A stretch of DNA of 64,000 bases, taken from NCBI RefSeq assembly GCF_016429255.1, contig NZ_JAELUG010000001.1:186001-250000 (forward strand), written 5' to 3'. Source of the DNA: Rhizobium sp. ASV8 (GTDB lineage: Bacteria; Pseudomonadota; Alphaproteobacteria; Rhizobiales; Rhizobiaceae). Position numbers and translations under genes: made by a program. This document shows positions 59,519 through 64,000 of this stretch, in pieces (the stretch's first letter is position 1; each line of letters opens with the position of its first letter). Under the pieces are notes generated by a model. That model searched no databases and had not been told where the DNA came from. It was given only the letters and a program-made list of their open reading frames with translations.

Positions 59519-60454
59519 ATGATGATTTTTAGGAACTTCAAGCGCATCAGGGCGTGGGAAATCGCCCTGACCCTGGCGGTCATGGCCTTGCCATTCGTTC
59601 CGGCAAGCCTCATAGCGGGCTACGGCAGCCTCGTGCGGCATGCCCATGCCGCCGAAACGCCAAAGAAGCTTGACACCGCGCGGCTGGTCTCCATCGGCGG
59701 CGATGTGACCGAGATCGTCTATGCGCTCGGCGAGGAGAAGCGGCTGATCGCCCGCGACTCCACCAGCCTCTATCCGAAGGAAGTCACCAAGCTTCCCGAT
59801 GTCGGCTATATGCGCGCCCTGTCGCCGGAAGGCATCCTGGCCGTCAACCCGACGGCCATCATCGCGGTTGAGGGCTCAGGCCCGCCGGAGGCGCTGGCCG
59901 TGTTACGCAATGCCAGCCTGCCGTTCGAAACCGTGCCACAGACCTATGATCGCGACGGCATCCTGAAAAAGATAGAGGTCGTCGGTTCGCTGCTCGACGT
60001 GCCGGAAAAGGCGAAGGTCCTCAGAGAGAAGGTTGCCGCCGACCTCGATGCTGCGATCAACGATTCGGCCAAGCGCCCGGAGGCCGAGCGCAAGCGCGTG
60101 CTCTTCGTGCTCAGCCTCCAGAACGGCAAGATCCTGGCGTCAGGAAGCAACACGGCTGCGGATGGCATCATCAAGCTCACGGGTGCGATCAATGCCATCA
60201 GCGGTTTCTCCGGCTACAAATCGGTAACGGACGAAGCGATCATCGAAGCCAAGCCTGACGTCATCCTCATCATGGATCGCGAAGGCCCGTTGTCGATGAC
60301 GAACGAGGATCTGTTCAAGCAGCCAGCCATTTCCTTGACGCCGGCCGCCAGCCATAAAGCAATCATACGCATGGACGGCCTGCATCTGCTCGGGTTCGGC
60401 CCGCGCACGGCCAGCGCCATTCGCGAGCTGAACGCAGCGATCTACGGAGGCTGA
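59519..60454 (+). CDS. hmuT: Periplasmic heme-binding protein HmuT
   Basis: A 311-residue cluster A-III binding protein. An N-terminal signal/anchor region (LTLAVMALPFVPASLIAGYG, cleavage after AHA near residue 44) precedes the mature domain: RLVSIGGDVTEIVYALGEEKRLIARDST (start of heme-binding fold), PDVGYMRALSPEGILAVNPTAIIA, then AGAINAISGFSGYKSVTDEAI-like C-terminal lobe. It delivers heme to HmuUV. Stop and hmuU start are one base apart. Confidence 0.93.
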   Translation: MMIFRNFKRIRAWEIALTLAVMALPFVPASLIAGYGSLVRHAHAAETPKKLDTARLVSIGGDVTEIVYALGEEKRLIARDSTSLYPKEVTKLPDVGYMRALSPEGILAVNPTAIIAVEGSGPPEALAVLRNASLPFETVPQTYDRDGILKKIEVVGSLLDVPEKAKVLREKVAADLDAAINDSAKRPEAERKRVLFVLSLQNGKILASGSNTAADGIIKLTGAINAISGFSGYKSVTDEAIIEAKPDVILIMDREGPLSMTNEDLFKQPAISLTPAASHKAIIRMDGLHLLGFGPRTASAIRELNAAIYGG

Positions 60455-60455
60455 C

Positions 60456-61565
60456 GTGGCATTCAACGATGCCATGGCAGGGCTGAAGCAGATGTCGCAG
60501 ACCAAGGCACGCCGTCATAACGGGGATCGCACCGCACTTGCGATCCTCGTCATCGCCGGCCTCGTTCTCGTTTCGACTGCGGCCTTTGCGTTCTCGATCA
60601 CGACTGGTGCATCGAATGCTTCGATCGTCGATGTGATCGGCAGCATGGTGGGTGGCAAGGCGGAGAATGCGCTCAGCATCCGCGACCGCATTGTCATTTT
60701 CGATATCCGCCTGCCCCGCGCCATTCTCGGCTTCCTGATCGGCGGCGGGCTTGCGGTTTCGGGCGCGGTCATGCAGGGCCTCTTCCGCAATCCGCTTGCC
60801 GATCCCGGCCTGATCGGCGTCTCCGCCGGCTCCAGCCTCGGTGCTGTTGCGATGATCGTCCTCGGCGGCAGCGTGCTGGCTCCGATCGTGCACATCTTCG
60901 GCATTTTCTCCCTGCCCATCGCTGCCTTCGTCGGTGGCCTGATAACGACGATCCTGCTTTACAAGATTGCGACCCGACACGGTCAAACTTCGATCGCGAC
61001 CATGTTGCTGGCCGGCATCGCACTCGGTTCCCTCGCTCTGGCCGCAACCGGCATCCTGATTTACATGGCTGATGATCGGCAGCTGCGCGACCTGACCTTC
61101 TGGAGCATGGGATCGCTGGCCGGCTCGACCTGGAGCAAGGTCGCCGGCGCCGGCCCGATCATCCTTCTTTCCCTGTTGCCGCTGCCCTTCATGGCGCGCG
61201 GTCTGAACGCGTTGACGCTTGGCGAAGCGGCAGCCTTTCATATGGGTGTCGCCGTACAGCGGCTGAAAAATGTCGCCATTGTCAGCGTCGCTGCTGCAGT
61301 CGGCGCTTCCGTGGCTGTCAGCGGCGGCATCGGCTTCGTCGGCATTGTCGTGCCGCATATCTTGCGCATGGTCATCGGGCCGGACCACCGTTTCCTGCTT
61401 CCGGCTTCGGCCCTGCTCGGCGGCTCGTTGCTGGTCATTGCCGATGTGGTGGCCCGCACCATCGTTTCTCCGGCCGAACTGCCGATCGGCATCCTGACGG
61501 CAGGTGTCGGCGGTCCCTTCTTCCTGTGGATGCTGCTGCGGCAGCGCTCGCGCCTTAGCCTGTGA
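60456..61565 (+). CDS. hmuU: Heme ABC transporter permease HmuU
   Basis: A 369-residue FecCD-family permease with about ten helices. RIVIFDIRLPRAILGFLIGG and LAVSGAVMQGLFRNPLADPG are the family signature; GIGFVGIVVPHILRMVIGPDHRFLLPASALLGG is the conserved C-terminal segment. The start at 60456 is a GTG. A homodimer in the inner membrane works with HmuV. Eight bases before hmuV. Confidence 0.94.
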   Translation: MAFNDAMAGLKQMSQTKARRHNGDRTALAILVIAGLVLVSTAAFAFSITTGASNASIVDVIGSMVGGKAENALSIRDRIVIFDIRLPRAILGFLIGGGLAVSGAVMQGLFRNPLADPGLIGVSAGSSLGAVAMIVLGGSVLAPIVHIFGIFSLPIAAFVGGLITTILLYKIATRHGQTSIATMLLAGIALGSLALAATGILIYMADDRQLRDLTFWSMGSLAGSTWSKVAGAGPIILLSLLPLPFMARGLNALTLGEAAAFHMGVAVQRLKNVAIVSVAAAVGASVAVSGGIGFVGIVVPHILRMVIGPDHRFLLPASALLGGSLLVIADVVARTIVSPAELPIGILTAGVGGPFFLWMLLRQRSRLSL

Positions 61566-61572
61566 GCCTGCA

Positions 61573-62364
61573 ATGATCGATGTATCCAACCTTTCCGTCC
61601 GCCTTGCCGGCAAGACGATCGTTCAGGATGTATCCTTTGCGGCAGAAGCCGGAACGCTGACGGCAATCTGCGGGCCGAACGGCTCGGGCAAGACGACCAC
61701 GATGAAGGCCATTTCGGGTGAACTCGCCTATCAAGGCTCGGTTCACATGAACGGTTCCGAGATCCGTGGGCTGGAGCCATGGCAACTTGCCGAAATGCGG
61801 GGCGTCCTGCCGCAGGCAAGCTCGATCTCTTTCCCTTTCACCGTGCGCGAAATCGTTCGCATGGGCCTGACAAGCGGTCGCAACCGGCACCCGGAACAGG
61901 CGGATCGCACGGCAGCTGAGGCGCTTGCCTCCGTCGATCTCGCAGGCTTCGAAGGCCGCTTCTATCAGGAGCTCTCCGGTGGTGAGCAACAGCGCGTACA
62001 GCTCGCCCGCGTTATCTGCCAGATTTCCGAGCCGGTCCTCGAAGGCAAGCCCTGCTGGCTTCTGCTCGACGAGCCGGTCTCCAGCCTGGATATCAGCCAT
62101 CAGCTCACCATCATGACGCTCGCACAGCGGTTCTGCCGGCGCGGCGGCGGTGTCATCGCGGTCATGCACGACCTCAACCTCACCGCGCTTTTTGCCGACC
62201 GCATGGTCTTGCTGAAAGATGGCCGCCTGCAGGCGACAGGTTCCGTCAAGGAAGTCCTGACCGACGGCCACCTTCAGGATGTCTTCGGCTGCAATCTGCG
62301 GGTCAATCGCGTTCCGGCCAACGACGCTCCCTTCGTCCTTGCGCATAGCGCACTCGCCGACTAA
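61573..62364 (+). CDS. hmuV: Heme ABC transporter ATP-binding protein HmuV
   Basis: A 263-residue ATPase. Walker A GPNGSGKTTT (about residues 35-44), Q-loop LPQASSISFPFTVREIV, signature LSGGEQQRVQLARV, Walker B WLLLDEPVSSLDI, H-loop VMHDLN. The ATG at 61573 is seven bases after the hmuU stop. Last gene of the hmuPSTUV operon. Confidence 0.94.
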   Translation: MIDVSNLSVRLAGKTIVQDVSFAAEAGTLTAICGPNGSGKTTTMKAISGELAYQGSVHMNGSEIRGLEPWQLAEMRGVLPQASSISFPFTVREIVRMGLTSGRNRHPEQADRTAAEALASVDLAGFEGRFYQELSGGEQQRVQLARVICQISEPVLEGKPCWLLLDEPVSSLDISHQLTIMTLAQRFCRRGGGVIAVMHDLNLTALFADRMVLLKDGRLQATGSVKEVLTDGHLQDVFGCNLRVNRVPANDAPFVLAHSALAD

Positions 62365-62386
62365 GGCCCTTTCAAGCGCTTCTTCC

Positions 62387-62412
62387 GGAACTTTTTACTG
62401 CATCCGCGCGTT
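62387..62412 (+). promoter_or_regulatory. EcfG (RpoE2)-type general-stress promoter
   Basis: GGAAC (62387-62391), 17-base spacer, CGTT (62409-62412): a full match to the GGAAC-N16/17-CGTT promoter of alphaproteobacterial EcfG sigma factors, 119 bases upstream of the DUF883 gene. An EcfG-type sigma gene lies 1 kb away, facing this unit. Confidence 0.75.
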
Positions 62413-62530
62413 GAAGTTCAGCGATCGGGATGAGTGTTCCGTTCGATTAGAGTTTGTTGCGTCGGATGACCCCGACCGGCTCGTACAATGGGCGCTCTTT
62501 GGCGCTCGGATAACGCAAAGGGAGCTAGAC

Positions 62531-62881
62531 ATGGCTGCATCCATTCTCCATTCGGCGCGCAGCAAGCGCAACGGCAGCAATCTGCAGGACGTCGAGGCCA
62601 GCATCGAAGATCAAATCGAATCGCTGCGCGAGGAAGTTGCGGCCTTTGCCAAGCTTATCAGCGACAGCAGCGCAAAGCAGAGCAAGAAGCTCCGGGCGAG
62701 TGCCGAAACGGGATTTGACGACCTGGCGGTTCGCGGGGAGGAATTGCTGCGCGATCTGCAACGCGGCTATGCGAAAAGTTCGCGCGAAGTTCGCAGAACC
62801 GTGCGCCAGCACCCGGTTGCGACCATCGGCGCCGCAGCCGCATTCGGTCTCGCCGTTGCCCTGCTGCTGTCTCGCCGCTAG
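62531..62881 (+). CDS. DUF883-type (ElaB/YqjD-like) membrane-anchored protein
   Basis: A 116-residue protein: helical amphipathic body (residues 15-85; NLQDVEASIEDQIESLREEV and ELLRDLQRGYAKSSREVRRT), then a C-terminal membrane anchor (VATIGAAAAFGLAVALLLSRR). This is the tail-anchored plan of ElaB/YqjD proteins that bind ribosomes in stationary phase. ATG 62531 follows AAAGGGAG. Under an EcfG-type promoter, which fits a general-stress role. Confidence 0.85.
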   Translation: MAASILHSARSKRNGSNLQDVEASIEDQIESLREEVAAFAKLISDSSAKQSKKLRASAETGFDDLAVRGEELLRDLQRGYAKSSREVRRTVRQHPVATIGAAAAFGLAVALLLSRR

Positions 62882-62890
62882 GGTGGCGGG

Positions 62891-63295
62891 ATGATCGGTT
62901 CCATCCTCGGCCTGCTACTGTCGGGCACATTCAACCGTACCGTTGCGCGAACCAAGCGCAACGGTATTTTCATCGCAATCGCAATCCTTCTGCTGCTGAC
63001 GGCCTATGTGGCAGCACTTGTCGCCGCAGCAATCTGGCTAGCGACGATTTATGGTGCGGCGGGTGCGGCGCTCCTGATTGCGGCAGGTGCCCTACTGCTT
63101 GGCCTGATCGTGCTTGTTGTCATGGCGATCATCGATAAGCAGGAACAACGCCGGGCTCGCGAGCGTCGGCTTGCGATGGAATCGATGGCCGCGGCCGTTC
63201 TCGGTCTCGTGCGCAAGCAGCCTTTGATGACTGCGGCCGTTGCCGCAGCCCTGCTCTTCGGTAACCTGTTCGGAAGCAGGGACGATGACGATTGA
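62891..63295 (+). CDS. Small integral membrane protein, stress-operon partner
   Basis: A 134-residue protein with two central helices (about residues 25-50 and 54-78) and a third weaker hydrophobic stretch near 105-125, separated by a highly charged loop (DKQEQRRARERRLAM), ending in acidic SRDDDD. It starts nine bases after the DUF883 stop on the same transcript. Topology resembles phage-holin-superfamily/YqjE-like proteins that accompany YqjD, but identity is not strong. Confidence 0.75.
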   Translation: MIGSILGLLLSGTFNRTVARTKRNGIFIAIAILLLLTAYVAALVAAAIWLATIYGAAGAALLIAAGALLLGLIVLVVMAIIDKQEQRRARERRLAMESMAAAVLGLVRKQPLMTAAVAAALLFGNLFGSRDDDD

Positions 63296-63393
63296 ACCGG
63301 CCGGTTTCCAACTGAAAACTGTGGCGGACATGATGTGACTTCGCCGCTGGCTAGCTGGCGGTGTCAAAAAGCTTGTAATCGGTGATTGACATG

Positions 63394-63423
63394 AAAAAGC
63401 CCGGTCTCTCGACCGGGCTTTTT
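63394..63423. terminator. Bidirectional rho-independent terminator
   Basis: AAAAAGCCCGGTC (63394-63406) and GACCGGGCTTTTT (63411-63423) form a perfect 13-bp stem with a TCTC loop and A/T tracts on both sides. It lies directly after the stop of the convergent sigma gene and serves both strands. Confidence 0.92.
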
Positions 63424-63424
63424 G

Positions 63425-63976
63425 TCAGAAAGCGAATGCCTTGGAAGTCAAAGGTGCGGAAGTGGCATCGGGGCCGAAATCCGCCTCGCCAGAAATATCC
63501 AATATCTCCTGCAGCCGTTGGCGGGCGCGATTGACGCGACTCTTGATCGTGCCGACGGCACAACCGCAAATCTCGGCAGCCTCTTCATAGGAAAACCCGG
63601 AAGCTCCCACCAGGATGATCGCTTCGCGCTGGTCCGGCGGCAGCTGATCCAGCGCCTTGCGGAAATCCTGAAGATCGACCGCGCCGTATTGCGAGGGGTG
63701 GGTTGCCATCGATTCGGTGAAGACGCCGTCGGTGTCCTGCACCTCACGGCCGCTCTTGCGCATCTGGCTGTAAAGCTCATTGCGCAGGATGGTGAAGAGC
63801 CAGGCCTTCATATTGGTGCCCATCTCGAAATGGTCCTGCTTGGCCCAGGCCTTCATGATGGTGTCCTGGACAAGATCGTCGGCGCGATCGTGACGGCCTG
63901 TCAGTGAGATGGCGAAGGCGCGGAGGCTCGGGAGAGCGGAGAGGAGTTCGCGCTTGAAGCTCGTTTGCGGTTCCAT
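63425..63976 (-). CDS. EcfG/RpoE2-type ECF sigma factor
   Basis: A 183-residue sigma factor: region 2 at residues about 15-80 (LRAFAISLTGRHDRADDLVQDTIMKAWAKQD and MKAWLFTILRNELYSQMRK) and region 4 at about 110-165 (LDQLPPDQREAIILVGASGFSYEEAAEICGCAVGTIKSRVNRAR). The pattern is that of EcfG, the general stress sigma of alphaproteobacteria, released from NepR by PhyR. ATG 63976 has AGGAGGTG upstream; nepR/phyR would lie beyond the window edge. Its neighbour unit has a matching GGAAC-N17-CGTT promoter. Confidence 0.88.
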   Translation of the reverse strand: MEPQTSFKRELLSALPSLRAFAISLTGRHDRADDLVQDTIMKAWAKQDHFEMGTNMKAWLFTILRNELYSQMRKSGREVQDTDGVFTESMATHPSQYGAVDLQDFRKALDQLPPDQREAIILVGASGFSYEEAAEICGCAVGTIKSRVNRARQRLQEILDISGEADFGPDATSAPLTSKAFAF

Positions 63977-64000
63977 GGCGCGCACCTCCTATTCGGAGAC

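Noticed and set aside
60363..61613. Long minus-strand frame rich in Asp/Arg/Gln
   Set aside because: Antisense to hmuU; GC-rich codon bias creates long open antisense frames.
1..64000. Search by eye for CRISPR arrays, complete insertion sequences, rRNA or complete tRNA genes
   Set aside because: None found: no regularly spaced direct repeats, no full transposase gene (only the TnpB-like N-terminal segment), and no complete cloverleaf.

Overview
The window looks like chromosome (or a chromid-like replicon) of a Rhizobium-type alphaproteobacterium (Rhizobiaceae). Reasons: a complete hmuPSTUV heme-uptake operon with hmuQ and tonB nearby and TGA-N9-TCA (RirA-type IRO) sites; a thuAB pair; an EcfG/RpoE2-type sigma factor facing a GGAAC-N17-CGTT promoter; and intergenic palindromic mosaic repeats of the rhizobial RIME type. 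Taxonomy is inferred from gene content and recall, not from a search.

Layout. 1-5.5 kb: accessory island end. It carries a type I restriction-modification operon (hsdR, then hsdM cut by the window edge), a 3'-terminal tRNA fragment typical of an integration site, and an unfamiliar HNH-like/glycine-rich/unknown-C-terminus protein. 5.9-12.4 kb: three glycosyltransferases and a TMEM43-like membrane protein; two divergent glycosyltransferases share an extra N-terminal helix. 12.4-31 kb: a mixed housekeeping/accessory stretch with DUF2066, two cupins, a LysR/MFS pair, an ECF42-type sigma with its DGPF/YCII partner, an EptA-like lipid A phosphoethanolamine transferase, an LLM monooxygenase, an RpiR regulator, a two-gene membrane operon, a histidine phosphatase, a PhyH dioxygenase/AraC pair, a MocR/flavoprotein pair, two acetyltransferases (one AAC(6')-like) and a sterol desaturase-like enzyme.

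32.2-39.3 kb holds the two most unusual proteins. The first is a 1107-residue polypeptide fusing 2-oxoacid dehydrogenase E1-alpha, E1-beta, a lipoyl domain and a FabH-like ketoacyl synthase III. The second is a pspA-yqiJ-yqiK (flotillin) membrane-stress operon whose PspA is preceded in frame by a TnpB-like N-terminal domain with no nuclease domain. 39.4-43.4 kb: an LpxO-like hydroxylase, a fluoride-resistance operon (CLC-F plus CrcB/FluC) with a recognisable fluoride riboswitch and an overlapping terminator, and a methyltransferase.

43.4-54.1 kb: carbohydrate use. thuAB lies behind two LacI-type operators, then a TetR/SMR efflux pair, then a sugar ABC transporter with a sugar isomerase and an oxidoreductase, controlled by a divergent LacI regulator with a perfect palindromic operator. 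54.2-62.4 kb: truncated hemoglobin, DUF423, and the heme/iron block (DUF2325-small protein-hmuQ; periplasmic protein-tonB; hmuPSTUV). 62.4-64 kb: DUF883 and membrane stress proteins under an EcfG-type promoter, and the EcfG-type sigma gene itself.
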